Shown here piece after piece: positions 26,797 to 35,092 of a DNA stretch of 64,000 nt (within the stretch, counting starts at the first letter, position 1; every line of letters begins with the position of its first letter). The stretch covers positions 2,542,001 to 2,606,000 of the forward strand of contig NZ_CP085173.1 in NCBI RefSeq assembly GCF_020616555.1. The letters run 5' to 3'. The DNA comes from Streptomyces longhuiensis (GTDB lineage Bacteria; Actinomycetota; Actinomycetes; Streptomycetales; Streptomycetaceae). A program made the position numbers and the translations under genes. The notes under the pieces were generated by a model. It had not been told where the DNA came from. It saw nothing but the letters and a program-made list of their open reading frames with translations, and did not search any database.

Positions 26797-28017
26797 ATGC
26801 CGGGCGTGACGCCCGACAGCCTCGAAAGCCTTGTTGACGCGCCGCTGCTCGCGGACCTGATGCCGTGGTCCGTCGCGCCCCTGCGCCTGGGCCGCGCCTG
26901 GCCGTTGGCGCCTGACGCGGCTTCCCTGAAGGCCCGTTGGTCCGCGTTCGTGAAGGCCGAGGCGGCGGAGCGCGAGTCGCTGCTCGAACCGAGCCGGGCG
27001 CGCACCCTGCGTACGGCCGTCGCCCAGCTCCCCGGCCGGCGCACCCCGACGGACGACCTGACCCACGCCGAGGGCCCCTGTCCCGAGCCCGTGCGGGTGC
27101 TGCACGCCCCGTTCGACGAGCAGTGGCTGATACCGGACCACCGGCTGATCGACGCGGCCCGCCCCGAGCTGTGGCGGGTGGCCGACGGGAGCCAGCTGTT
27201 CGTCGTCGAGCAGGGGTTCGTTCCGGGGGCGGGCGGACCAGCGGTGCTCGCCTGCGCGATCCTGCCCGAGGGCCGCTCCCCCGCGGGACGTCCTGGCCGC
27301 ATCCGCCCGCTGTACCGGCGCCCCGGAGGCCGCGAACCGAATGTGACGCCGGGCCTGCTCACCGAGCTCTCCGGCCGGTTCGGGCACGAGGTCGGGGCGC
27401 GTGACCTGCTCGCCTGGGTCCTCGCCGCGGCGCGGCCCTCCCCGCGGGGCCCGCGGGTCCCGCTCCCGGACGACGCCGGGCTCTGGGCCTCCGGCACGGC
27501 GCTCGGCGAGCGGATCCTGTGGCTGCTGCGCCGCGGCGGCGAGGGCGACCGACCCAAACTCCCCGGGGGCCGCCGCCCGTACGTACGCGCGCCGCTCCCG
27601 GACCGCCCCACCGAGCTGCTCTACGACCGCGAGGAGGAGGCCCTGCTCGTCGGCGACGGCCGCATCTCGCCGGTCCCCGCCGAGGCCTGGGACTTCCAGG
27701 TGAGCGGGGTGCGGGTGATCGAGCAGTGGTTCGCGCGCAGGACCGCGGCCGCCGAGCCGGGGACGCTGGCCGGGATCCGGCCCGGCACCTGGCCGCAGTC
27801 GTGGACGTCGGAGCTGCTGGAGATCGTCACGGTACTGGCGCTGCTGGCCGAACTGCGCGTGCGGCAGGAGGAGTTGATGGCGAGTGCCGCGCCACTCGTC
27901 ACGGCGACGGACCTGCTCGGGGCGCGCGTCCTGCCCCCGGCGCCGGCCACGCGCAGGCCGGCCTCGGTCCTCGACCATCACGAGGAGGGCCCGGGCGGCC
28001 AGTTCGCGCTGCTCTGA
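26797..28017 (+). CDS. Free-standing type ISP restriction-modification C-terminal (specificity-like) domain
   Basis: This protein of about 400 residues resembles the C-terminal target-recognition region of type ISP (LlaBIII-like) restriction-modification enzymes. Visible segments are VRVLHAPFDEQWLIPDHRLIDAARPELWRV, GLWASGTALGERILWLL, YDREEEALLVGDGRISPVPAEAWDFQVSGVRVIEQWF and TSELLEIVTVLALLAEL. No methyltransferase motif (NPPY), helicase or nuclease is present, and none is encoded next to it. So it cannot restrict DNA alone as seen. It may be a domesticated DNA- or protein-binding protein. Starts: ATG 26797, or GTG 26806 as a leaderless start seven bases after TACGAT. The family call is from memory of sequence patterns. 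Confidence 0.65.
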   Translation: MPGVTPDSLESLVDAPLLADLMPWSVAPLRLGRAWPLAPDAASLKARWSAFVKAEAAERESLLEPSRARTLRTAVAQLPGRRTPTDDLTHAEGPCPEPVRVLHAPFDEQWLIPDHRLIDAARPELWRVADGSQLFVVEQGFVPGAGGPAVLACAILPEGRSPAGRPGRIRPLYRRPGGREPNVTPGLLTELSGRFGHEVGARDLLAWVLAAARPSPRGPRVPLPDDAGLWASGTALGERILWLLRRGGEGDRPKLPGGRRPYVRAPLPDRPTELLYDREEEALLVGDGRISPVPAEAWDFQVSGVRVIEQWFARRTAAAEPGTLAGIRPGTWPQSWTSELLEIVTVLALLAELRVRQEELMASAAPLVTATDLLGARVLPPAPATRRPASVLDHHEEGPGGQFALL

Positions 28018-28040
28018 AGCCCGGCCCTCCCGCCGGACGC

Positions 28041-28070
28041 AGGAGGACCCAGGAGGACTCAGGAGGACTC
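28041..28070. repeat. Tandem 10-bp repeats between convergent genes
   Basis: AGGAGGACCC, AGGAGGACTC and AGGAGGACTC run head to tail, followed by a degenerate copy (AGGAAGTCAC) at 28071-28080. The third copy reaches into the stop codon of the leftward TetR gene. No function is evident. Confidence 0.75.
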
Positions 28071-28779
28071 AGGAAGTCACGAACCCGTCGAGCGTGCGCC
28101 CGAGGGCCCGCTCGAAAGCCGCTTCCATGTCGACGGGGCCGGCGCTCTGGGCGAACGCGGCGGCCAGGTGCGGGTAGTCGCCGGTCGAGATCCGGCCGAC
28201 CAGGTACGCGGTCCGCGCGGCGAACTCCTGCTCCTCCGACCAGGGCAGCGAACGGGTCCGCTCGGCGGAGGCGATCTCGTTGGCCACGTAGAACGTCACG
28301 ACGCCGGTGAGGGACGCGACGAGTTCCATCTTCGTCCCGGCCGGCAGGTCGACCGGTTCGAGGCAGGTCATGCAGTACTCCAGGTACCGCAGCGCGTTCG
28401 GGCTGAAGCCGTAGACGGGTGACATGAGCCGGGGCATCCACGGGTGGCGGATCATCAGGGCGCGGGCCTGCCGGGCGAGGGCGAGCAGGTCGGCGCGCCA
28501 GTCGCCGGTCGGCTCGGACAGGTCGTACTCGGCGCTCACCGCGTCGACCATCAGCTCGTAGAGGTCGCCCTTCCGCGGCACGTAGTTGTAGAGCGACATC
28601 GTGCCGAGGCCCAGCTCCCCGGCGATCCGCCGCATCGACACGGCGTCGATCCCGTCCGCGTCCGCGACGCGCACGGCGGCCGCCGCGATGTCCCCCCTGC
28701 TGTAGGCGGGTTTCGGGCCACGTCCCGCGCGCTCGGGGCGCGCCCAGATCACTTCGGGTTCGGCCGCTCGGCCCGTCAT
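28069..28779 (-). CDS. TetR-family repressor of the adjacent ABC exporter
   Basis: This 236-residue TetR protein has a helix-turn-helix (about 25-75): YSRGDIAAAAVRVADADGIDAVSMRRIAGELGLGTMSLYNYVPRK. A TetR_C-type tetracycline-repressor-like ligand domain follows, with PWMPRLMSPVYGFSPNALRYLEYCM. GAGGTGA precedes ATG 28779. It is divergent from a DrrA-like ABC ATPase gene with only 63 bases between. That space contains a perfect inverted repeat (TACGTAC-ACC-GTACGTA), and a near copy lies in the first codons of the ABC gene. Autorepression and control of the exporter, released by a drug-like ligand, is the standard model for this arrangement (inference). Confidence 0.92.
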   Translation of the reverse strand: MTGRAAEPEVIWARPERAGRGPKPAYSRGDIAAAAVRVADADGIDAVSMRRIAGELGLGTMSLYNYVPRKGDLYELMVDAVSAEYDLSEPTGDWRADLLALARQARALMIRHPWMPRLMSPVYGFSPNALRYLEYCMTCLEPVDLPAGTKMELVASLTGVVTFYVANEIASAERTRSLPWSEEQEFAARTAYLVGRISTGDYPHLAAAFAQSAGPVDMEAAFERALGRTLDGFVTS

Positions 28780-28807
28780 CGATCATCACCTCGCCCACCA
28801 TCGTAGT

Positions 28808-28824
28808 TACGTACACCGTACGTA
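28808..28824. promoter_or_regulatory. Palindromic operator O1 between TetR and ABC genes
   Basis: TACGTAC-ACC-GTACGTA is a perfect 7-bp inverted repeat with a 3-bp spacer. It lies just upstream of the probable ABC -10 (TACGGT at 28831-28836). A TetR dimer bound here would block both divergent promoters. Confidence 0.7.
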
Positions 28825-28842
28825 GTGCGCTACGGTGACCCC

Positions 28843-29793
28843 ATGACTTCTACGTACGCCGTACTTAGTGAAGGTCTGGAGAAGCGATACGGCTCCGGGG
28901 ACCAGGTGGTCCACGCCCTGCGGGGCCTCGATCTCGCCGTCGAGGAGGGCACGGTCTGCGGGCTGCTCGGGCCGAACGGCGCGGGCAAGACGACGGCCGT
29001 CCGGGTGCTCACCACCCTGCTGCGGCCCGACGCGGGGTCCGCGCGTGTCGCGGGCCACGACGTCTTGACCGAGGCGCCGGCCGTACGCCGCCGGATCGGC
29101 GTCACCGGGCAGTACGCGTCGGTCGACGGCGACCTCACCGGGCGCGAGAACCTGCGCCTGTTCGCCCGCCTCCTGCGGCTGCCGCGGAGCCGCGCCGACG
29201 AACTGCTCGACCGCTTCGGCCTCACCGCTGCGGCCGACCGCACGGCCCGCACGTACTCCGGCGGCATGCGCCGCCGCCTCGACCTCGCGGCGATCCTGCT
29301 CACGCGGCCCGCCGTGCTCTTCCTCGACGAGCCCACGACCGGCCTCGATCCGCACAGCAGGAGCGCCATCTGGGACGCGGTCCGCGAGCTGACCGGCCAG
29401 GGGACGACGGTGCTGCTCACCACGCAGTACCTGGAGGAGGCCGACCAGCTCGCCGACTCCGTGGTCCTGATCGACGGGGGCCGCGCCGCCCACCGTGGAA
29501 CCCCCGCCGAACTCAAGGCGCAGACCGGCAGTTACGCGGAGGTGGTGGTCGCCGAGGACGCTGCCCTGCACGCCGCCGCCGTCGTTCTCGACCAGCTCAC
29601 CGGCGTCCGGCCGATCCTCGACCCGGACCGCAGGGCGGTCGGCGTCGTCACCCTCGACCAGGCCCTCACCCTGCCCCGCATCGTCCGCGAGCTGGACGCG
29701 TCGGGCGTCCCGATCGTCGACGCGACCCTGCGCCCGCCGACGCTGGACGAGGCGTTCCTGCGCCTCACCGGCGGCCGGGAGCTCGTCGCATGA
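28843..29793 (+). CDS. DrrA-like ABC exporter, ATP-binding protein
   Basis: This 316-residue ATPase has Walker A LGPNGAGKTTAV, signature YSGGMRRRLDLA, Walker B AVLFLDEPTTGLDP and an H-loop after VLLTTQYLEEADQL. The C-terminal 80 residues (LDPDRRAVGVVTLDQALTLP, TLDEAFLRLTG) match the DUF4162-type tail of DrrA daunorubicin-resistance ATPases. With the permease at 29837 it should form an efflux pump, often for drugs or own metabolites. ATG 28843 lies six bases after TACGGT with no Shine-Dalgarno sequence, so the mRNA may be leaderless. A second TetR operator lies within codons 3-9. GTG 28825 is an alternative start. Confidence 0.94.
   Translation: MTSTYAVLSEGLEKRYGSGDQVVHALRGLDLAVEEGTVCGLLGPNGAGKTTAVRVLTTLLRPDAGSARVAGHDVLTEAPAVRRRIGVTGQYASVDGDLTGRENLRLFARLLRLPRSRADELLDRFGLTAAADRTARTYSGGMRRRLDLAAILLTRPAVLFLDEPTTGLDPHSRSAIWDAVRELTGQGTTVLLTTQYLEEADQLADSVVLIDGGRAAHRGTPAELKAQTGSYAEVVVAEDAALHAAAVVLDQLTGVRPILDPDRRAVGVVTLDQALTLPRIVRELDASGVPIVDATLRPPTLDEAFLRLTGGRELVA
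28851..28867. promoter_or_regulatory. Palindromic operator O2 inside the ABC gene start
   Basis: TACGTAC-GCC-GTACTTA matches O1 except for one mismatch in the right arm and a changed spacer. Its centre is 43 bp from that of O1, about four helical turns. It lies within the coding sequence and would act as a roadblock or a looping partner (inference). Confidence 0.6.
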
Positions 29794-29836
29794 CCGCGCC
29801 ACCCACCGGCCCCAACTCCCCTTCGGAGGCGACCTG

Positions 29837-30622
29837 ATGACCACCGCGCTCCTGTACGACGGCACGGCGATGCTCGGCCGGCACCTCCAGCGGATCCGGC
29901 ACGCGCCCGCGATCCTCGTGATGACGCAGACGATGCCGATCGTCTTCCTGCTCTTCTTCGGATACGTCTTCGGCAGCGCCCTGGCGATGCCCGGCGCGGA
30001 CTACCGCGCCTTCCTGGTGCCGGGCATGCTCGTGGCGACCGCGGCGAACGGGATCATGACCGGGATGTTCACGGCGGCCCAGGACTCGCACCGGGGCGTC
30101 ATGGACCGCTTCCGTACGCTGCCGATGACCCGCGCGGCCGTGCCGCTCGGGCAGGCGGCGGCCGACATCGTGACGACGGCGGCCGGTCTCGTCCCGGTGC
30201 TCCTCGTCGGGCTCGCGATGGGCTGGCGGGTCGAGGGCGGCACACTCGAAGCGGCAGGCGCCTTCGGCCTGTTGCTGCTGTTCCGCTTCGCCTCGACGTG
30301 GGTCGGCATCCTGCTCGGGCTTCTCTCGCGCAGCGAGGAGGCGGCGGGCCAGCTCGGCGGCGCGACGTTCATGCTCCCGCTGCTGTCGAACGCGTACATC
30401 CCGACGGCGGGCTTCCCCGGCTGGGTGCGCGTGCTCGCCGAGTGGAACCCGATCAGCGCGGTCGCCACGGCCGTACGCGACCTGTTCGGCAACGCCCCCG
30501 TGCCCGGCGGCTCCTCCTGGCCGGTGGCGCACCCGGTGGCGGGCTCGCTCGCCTGGTGCGCGGTGCTGCTCGCGGTGTGCGTGCCGCTCGCGGTCCGCCG
30601 GTACACGACCGGCGGACGCTGA
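29837..30622 (+). CDS. ABC-2 type (DrrB-like) transport permease
   Basis: This 261-residue membrane protein has six predicted transmembrane helices and ABC-2 features: FLLFFGYVFGSAL, FLVPGMLVATAANGIMTGMFTAAQDSHRGVMDRFRTLPMTR and the LSNAYIPTAGFPGWVRVLAEWNPISAVATAVRDLFG segment. It partners the ATPase encoded 44 bases upstream. ATG 29837 is preceded by GGAGG at 29825-29829. The substrate is unknown; DrrAB homologues export antibiotics or lipids. Confidence 0.93.
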   Translation: MTTALLYDGTAMLGRHLQRIRHAPAILVMTQTMPIVFLLFFGYVFGSALAMPGADYRAFLVPGMLVATAANGIMTGMFTAAQDSHRGVMDRFRTLPMTRAAVPLGQAAADIVTTAAGLVPVLLVGLAMGWRVEGGTLEAAGAFGLLLLFRFASTWVGILLGLLSRSEEAAGQLGGATFMLPLLSNAYIPTAGFPGWVRVLAEWNPISAVATAVRDLFGNAPVPGGSSWPVAHPVAGSLAWCAVLLAVCVPLAVRRYTTGGR

Positions 30623-30639
30623 GCGACCTGCGGGCCGGT

Positions 30640-32394
30640 CTACTTCTGCGGAGCCAGCTCGGGTCCCAAGGAGGAGAACTTCTCGTTCGAGACGACCCGC
30701 CGGGGCGGCCAGGTGATGTTCTTCGGGGGCCACTTCTGGCCCGTCTTCGCCAGGAACCACTGCGGGGGCTCGTACATGGGCGGCTCGTAGCCGTCCGGCA
30801 GAGCCGTCTTCCACTCCAGGCCCTTGGTGCGCTCCTTGAACTCGTCCTTGAGGGCCTTGAGCCGCTCGGGCTGCGTGATCAGGTCGACCGCCGTCGCCGC
30901 CAGGTACTTCGCGGCGGCGATCACCGCGGCCTGGCCAGGTGCCGCGGCGGCGCACGCCGCGGTGGACCAGGTGTGGAACTTGCCGCCGATCGGGGCGAGC
31001 GCGGCGCCCATCGAGACGGTCGGAACGTTCCAGCTGATGTCGGCGACGTCCGTCGAACCGCCGCCCAGGAAAACGGGGTTGGGCGGGGTCAGTTCGGCGA
31101 CCTTGTCGTGCATGCCGACCTCGGGAAGCCCCAGGGACTTCTGCAGGTCCTTCGCCAGCTGGTGCGCCTCCGCGGTGAACGCGGGCGGGCCGATCTGCCG
31201 CATGTTGTCGTACAGCAGTTCCGCGGCGGCCTTGTTGGGCAGTTGGTTCCAGCAGGCGGAGGTGATGCGGTGCTGCACCTTCGTCTGCGAGGCCTTGGCG
31301 GCGGCCTCGGAGATCGCGATCACCTTGTCGAGCAGCACCTGGACGCGGGCCGTGCTCCCCTCGCGCACGTAGTAGGAGATCTCGGCGATCTCCGGGGTCA
31401 CGTTCGGGATGTCGCCGCCGTTGTTGATGACCCAGTGCAGGCGCGCGGCCGGAGCCATGTTCTCCTCGCGCAGGAACTCCGACATCGTCGCCATCATCAC
31501 GGCGGCGTCCAGTGCCGACTTGTTGCCGAGCGGGGTGCCGCCGTGGCCCGCGACGCCCAGGAAGGTGAAGGTGACCGCGGTCATGGCGTTGCTGGTGCCC
31601 CAGCCGGTGGCGTTGGCGGTGGAGGGGTGCCAGTCGAGGAACGCGTCCAGTCCGTCGTACACACCCTTGCTGACCGCGTACGTCTTGCCGATCAGCGCCT
31701 CCTCGGCCGTGGAGCCGAAGAACTTCACCGTGACCGGCAGCTTGTGCTTCTTCGCGGCCTGCGCGACCGCGGCCGCCGCTGCCGCCGCCGCGGTACCGAG
31801 GGCGCTGTGCCCGCAGCCGTGGCCGGGCCCGTAGCTCGGGGAGAACGGGTCGTGGATGTACTCGCGCGGATCGTGGTGACCGACGCCCTTGTTCTGGGAC
31901 AGTCCGGGCAGCGCGTCGTACTCGCCGCTGAAGCCGAGGACCGGGCCGCCGCTGCCGTACGAGAAGGTCGCCGTGAACGCGGTCGGGAAGCCGGCCGTTC
32001 CGAACTTGACGTCGAATCCCGCCTTCTCGAGGAATCCGGCCTCGGCGATCGAGGAGTTCCACTCGCGCAGCGACAGCTCCGCGTTCTCCCAGATCTCCTC
32101 GTTCAGGCCCGTGATGCGGGAGGAGTTGGAGGTGATCCAGCCCAGTGCGGAGGACTTGGCCGGACTGTCCTCGGCGAGGCCCTCGGGCGCCTTGTACGCA
32201 CCGGCCTCCTCGACTATGGAGTCGGCGGCCGCGGCCATCGCCGGGTCGGCCTCGGCGGTCATGGCGGCGGTCACTCCGGCCGCGCCGAGGAGTTGCATGA
32301 TGCGTCGCCTGCTGAGCTGCGGGCCGGCGGCGGTCTGGGCCGTCCCGTGCTCATGCTCGTGCTCGTGCTCGTGCTGGTCGTGCAGGTCACACAC
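30640..32394 (-). CDS. Secreted M20-family amidohydrolase/peptidase (AbgB-like)
   Basis: This 584-residue metal-dependent amidohydrolase related to p-aminobenzoyl-glutamate hydrolase subunit B cleaves an amide bond in a small substrate. Metal-site segments are VLGFSGEYDALPG, GPGHGCGHSALG (Cys-His ligands), FGSTAEEALIGK and the LGGGSTDVADISW region near the C-terminus. It should be exported by the Tat route: SRRRIMQLLGAAG begins about residue 28. Ahead of that motif is an unusual alternating HEHEHEHEH run. The GTG at 32394 was chosen because GGAGGTAGGC lies at ideal spacing; the longer frame has no such site. It is convergent with the ABC permease (17 bases apart). Physiological substrate unknown. 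Confidence 0.9.
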   Translation of the reverse strand: MCDLHDQHEHEHEHEHGTAQTAAGPQLSRRRIMQLLGAAGVTAAMTAEADPAMAAAADSIVEEAGAYKAPEGLAEDSPAKSSALGWITSNSSRITGLNEEIWENAELSLREWNSSIAEAGFLEKAGFDVKFGTAGFPTAFTATFSYGSGGPVLGFSGEYDALPGLSQNKGVGHHDPREYIHDPFSPSYGPGHGCGHSALGTAAAAAAAAVAQAAKKHKLPVTVKFFGSTAEEALIGKTYAVSKGVYDGLDAFLDWHPSTANATGWGTSNAMTAVTFTFLGVAGHGGTPLGNKSALDAAVMMATMSEFLREENMAPAARLHWVINNGGDIPNVTPEIAEISYYVREGSTARVQVLLDKVIAISEAAAKASQTKVQHRITSACWNQLPNKAAAELLYDNMRQIGPPAFTAEAHQLAKDLQKSLGLPEVGMHDKVAELTPPNPVFLGGGSTDVADISWNVPTVSMGAALAPIGGKFHTWSTAACAAAAPGQAAVIAAAKYLAATAVDLITQPERLKALKDEFKERTKGLEWKTALPDGYEPPMYEPPQWFLAKTGQKWPPKNITWPPRRVVSNEKFSSLGPELAPQK

Positions 32395-32899
32395 GCGCCT
32401 ACCTCCGGGGGTGAGGTTTCCGTGTACAGGCCAAACGATCAGGATCAGGCGCAACATTGGCCCCGGAACATTGCCCCGTCAACATCCGTGCATGACAAAG
32501 CTGTTACGCACCGGACATGGACGACTGCGCGCGGCGATGCCTGTGGGGGTGTCAGCAGGCCCCGGAACGACGGAAAACCGACCGTGCGGAGGGCACGCGT
32601 CGGCTGCGAAAGGTGACGTACGGCGGCGCAAGGGTGACGGGGATGAACGGCGGCGCACCGGGAGCGGGGAGGGTGCGGCTCAGATGCCGTGTCGGCGCGC
32701 GTCAGGGCCGTTTCGGTGCCGGGCGGTCCGATGGGGAGAGCGGTGCCGGGGCGGCAGGGGGTTTCTGTCCCGCGTCAGGCGAACACACCTGGATGACGCC
32801 GCGTGCCGTGGGGATGACGGTCGCGGAGTTCGCGGCGCTGTGCCGGTACGGCATGGTCGCCTGAGCGCGGAACCGGGCTGTGCCGGTGATGACCGCCTG
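32395..32899. other. Intergenic stretch with no well-supported gene
   Basis: These 505 bases lie between the M20 gene (leftward start) and the small protein gene at 32900. They hold the M20 promoter region. A rightward frame from ATG 32643 to 32864 (73 residues, GGGTGACGGGG before it) is possible, but its composition is not convincingly protein-like. I recognise nothing else. Confidence 0.4.
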
Positions 32900-33172
32900 T
32901 CAGCGGCGGCCGCCGAACAGCGAGCGGCGCAGTCGCCGCAGTGGTGCGAAGAGCGAGACCCGGCTCACTCGCGCGCCCCTGCTGCTGCGCTCGTGCGCGA
33001 CGTCACGCGAGGTGAGCTCACGCATCAGCGACGTCGCCTCGGCCGCCTCGCGCTGCGGGACGGCGGGACCGCCCAGCACCGAGAGATGGCGGTCGAGACG
33101 CGAGCTGGTCGCGCTGCTCCCGCAGGTGATCGCAGGCACACGTGGCCTGCTGCGCACTGTTATCTGTTCCAT
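32900..33172 (-). CDS. Small conserved-looking hypothetical protein
   Basis: This 90-residue basic protein starts at ATG 33172 behind GGGGAGTGAC. Its sequence opens MEQITVRSRPRVPAITCGSS, includes PQREAAEATSLMRELTSRD in the middle, and ends in Arg-rich FAPLRRLRRSLFGGRR. There is no signal peptide or membrane segment. Regular codon usage, a good ribosome site and stop in a long non-coding surround support it as a real gene; similar small proteins occur in Streptomyces as far as I recall. The basic tail suggests nucleic-acid or membrane-surface contact, which is speculative. It is divergent from the kinase gene. Confidence 0.7.
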   Translation of the reverse strand: MEQITVRSRPRVPAITCGSSATSSRLDRHLSVLGGPAVPQREAAEATSLMRELTSRDVAHERSSRGARVSRVSLFAPLRRLRRSLFGGRR

Positions 33173-33423
33173 GTCACTCCCCACCCGTACGAGGGCACCC
33201 GGCCCGGGCAGGTTAACCCTATCGCCCCGCCGTGACACTCGTGTATCCCGGTCACAGGATTCACCTCCCCTATAAGGAGGTTGACGATTACTCACCGAAT
33301 CCAACTGATTCCAGGGCGAGTTGGACATGGCGGTCAGGTACGGGCACGTCCGGAACGTGGGCGATCTCACGGACACTGGGCTAGCTTTGTGGAGAATCGC
33401 ACCGCTACGGATGGGGGTCGCCC

Positions 33424-35061
33424 GTGAGCGAGAATCCGGGCCGTCGAGAGACCGGCGAAGCGCGTGTGATCGCGGGGCGCTACCGGCTGCTGAGCCCTCT
33501 GGGCGAGGGCGGTATGGGCACCGTCTGGCGCGCCCGCGACGAGGTCCTGGGCCGCGAGGTCGCCGTCAAGGAGGTGCGCGCCCCGGCCGGGCTCCCGACG
33601 AGCGAGGTCGACCGGATGTACGCGCGCCTGGAGCGGGAGGCCTGGGCAGCGGCCCGCATCTCGCACCGGAACGTGGTCACCGTGTACGACGTGGCGACCG
33701 AGGAGGGCCGCCCCTGGATCGTGATGGAACTGGTGCGCGGACTGTCCCTCTCCGACCTCCTGGACGCCGAGGGGCCGCTGCCCCCGCGCCGCGCCGCGCA
33801 CATCGGGGCCGAGGTGGTCTCCGCGCTGCGCGCCGCGCACGAGGCGGGCGTCCTGCACCGGGACGTGAAGCCGGGCAACGTACTGATCGCGAACGACGGA
33901 CGCGTCGTCCTGACGGACTTCGGCATCGCCACGGTCGAGGGCACGTCGGCGATCACGATGACGGGCGAGGTGATCGGCTCGCCCGAATTCCTGGCTCCGG
34001 AACGGGCGTTGGGACGCACGCCGGGTCCCGAGTCCGATCTGTGGTCGCTCGGGGTCCTGCTGTACGCGGCCGTCGAGGGTCAGTCGCCGTTCCGGCAGGA
34101 GACGCCGCTGAACACGCTACGGGCGGTCGTGGACGAGGAACTGCCGCCCGCCCACCGCGCGGGCCCGCTGGCGCCCGTCATCGAGGGGCTGCTGCGCAAG
34201 GATCCGGCCGAGCGGACGCCGGCGGCCGACTCCGAGCGCGCTCTGCGGCTGGTGGGCTCGGGGGGCACGCCCCGCGCGGGTACGGTTCTGGCGTCCCCGG
34301 AGTCGATGCCGACGCAGACGTCGTGGCAGGGAACGCCGCCGACTCCCGTGCCTGCCGGATCCACCGCGGGGCAGGGCGCGACGCCCTCCCCGGATCCGGC
34401 CACGACGCATCCGGAACGCCCCCGCCGCTCCGTCGCCGTCCTGCTCGCCGGCGTCGTGGCCCTGCTCCTGGCGCTCGGCGGCCTCACGTACGCGCTGATG
34501 AACCGCGGCGACGGGAACGACAACTCCGGGGACGACGGCGCGAGTTCCGGCGGAAGCACCGCCTCCGCCCCGCGCAGCCCGTCGGACGATGATTCGAAGG
34601 GTGGCGGAGCCGGATCGCCCAGCGTCGACGACAGCAGCAAGGGCGGCAGCGGAGAGCACTCGACGCCGCCACAGCAGCAGTCCGTGCGCGTCAGCGTCTC
34701 CGCGGTGCGCGGGAGTTACAGCGGTACCTGTCCGCCGCCGGGAGGGCAGGCTCCGGCCTTCAGGGCGACCTTCACGGTGGGCCGCGTGCCCGTCGACGTC
34801 CAGTACCGCTGGGTGACGGAGAGCGGCGAGTCGAGCGACCCGGGGTGGAAGACGCTCAGTTTCACGTCCGGCGGTCCGAAGACCAGGTCGGTCGACCATG
34901 TCGAGACGGGCCACACGGACGGGGCCACGCTCCACAACCAGGTGAGTGTGGAGGTGCGCGCCCCCGTCCGTGCCACGTCGAACTCGGTGGCGTACTCGGT
35001 GACGTGCGCGACGGAGTCCCCTACGGGCGGGACCTCCCCCTCGCCTTCATCGTCGTACTAG
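33424..35061 (+). CDS. Membrane Ser/Thr protein kinase (PknB-like)
   Basis: This 545-residue kinase has a cytoplasmic N-terminal catalytic domain. It shows the Gly loop LGEGGMGTVWRA, ATP-anchoring Lys49 (VAVKEV), catalytic Asp147 in LHRDVKPGNV, DFG Asp165 in LTDFGIA, and APE as LAPERAL. A Pro/Ser-rich juxtamembrane linker (about 275-335) leads to one transmembrane helix (about 337-360). An extracellular Ser/Gly/Asp-rich stalk and a C-terminal beta domain follow, with GSYSGTCPPPGGQAPAF and two Cys that could form a disulfide. No PASTA repeats are present. It probably senses an outside signal through the C-terminal domain. Start GTG 33424; GGGGG lies upstream. It stands alone, 251 bases from the divergent small gene. 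Confidence 0.95.
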   Translation: MSENPGRRETGEARVIAGRYRLLSPLGEGGMGTVWRARDEVLGREVAVKEVRAPAGLPTSEVDRMYARLEREAWAAARISHRNVVTVYDVATEEGRPWIVMELVRGLSLSDLLDAEGPLPPRRAAHIGAEVVSALRAAHEAGVLHRDVKPGNVLIANDGRVVLTDFGIATVEGTSAITMTGEVIGSPEFLAPERALGRTPGPESDLWSLGVLLYAAVEGQSPFRQETPLNTLRAVVDEELPPAHRAGPLAPVIEGLLRKDPAERTPAADSERALRLVGSGGTPRAGTVLASPESMPTQTSWQGTPPTPVPAGSTAGQGATPSPDPATTHPERPRRSVAVLLAGVVALLLALGGLTYALMNRGDGNDNSGDDGASSGGSTASAPRSPSDDDSKGGGAGSPSVDDSSKGGSGEHSTPPQQQSVRVSVSAVRGSYSGTCPPPGGQAPAFRATFTVGRVPVDVQYRWVTESGESSDPGWKTLSFTSGGPKTRSVDHVETGHTDGATLHNQVSVEVRAPVRATSNSVAYSVTCATESPTGGTSPSPSSSY

Positions 35062-35092
35062 GTCCGCAGAATGCGCAGAAGAACAGGTGGTA

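Noticed and set aside
32517..32864. Possible 115-residue rightward gene
   Set aside because: No convincing ribosome site at 32517, and composition is not clearly coding. The internal ATG at 32643 is only slightly better. Noted as an intergenic stretch instead.
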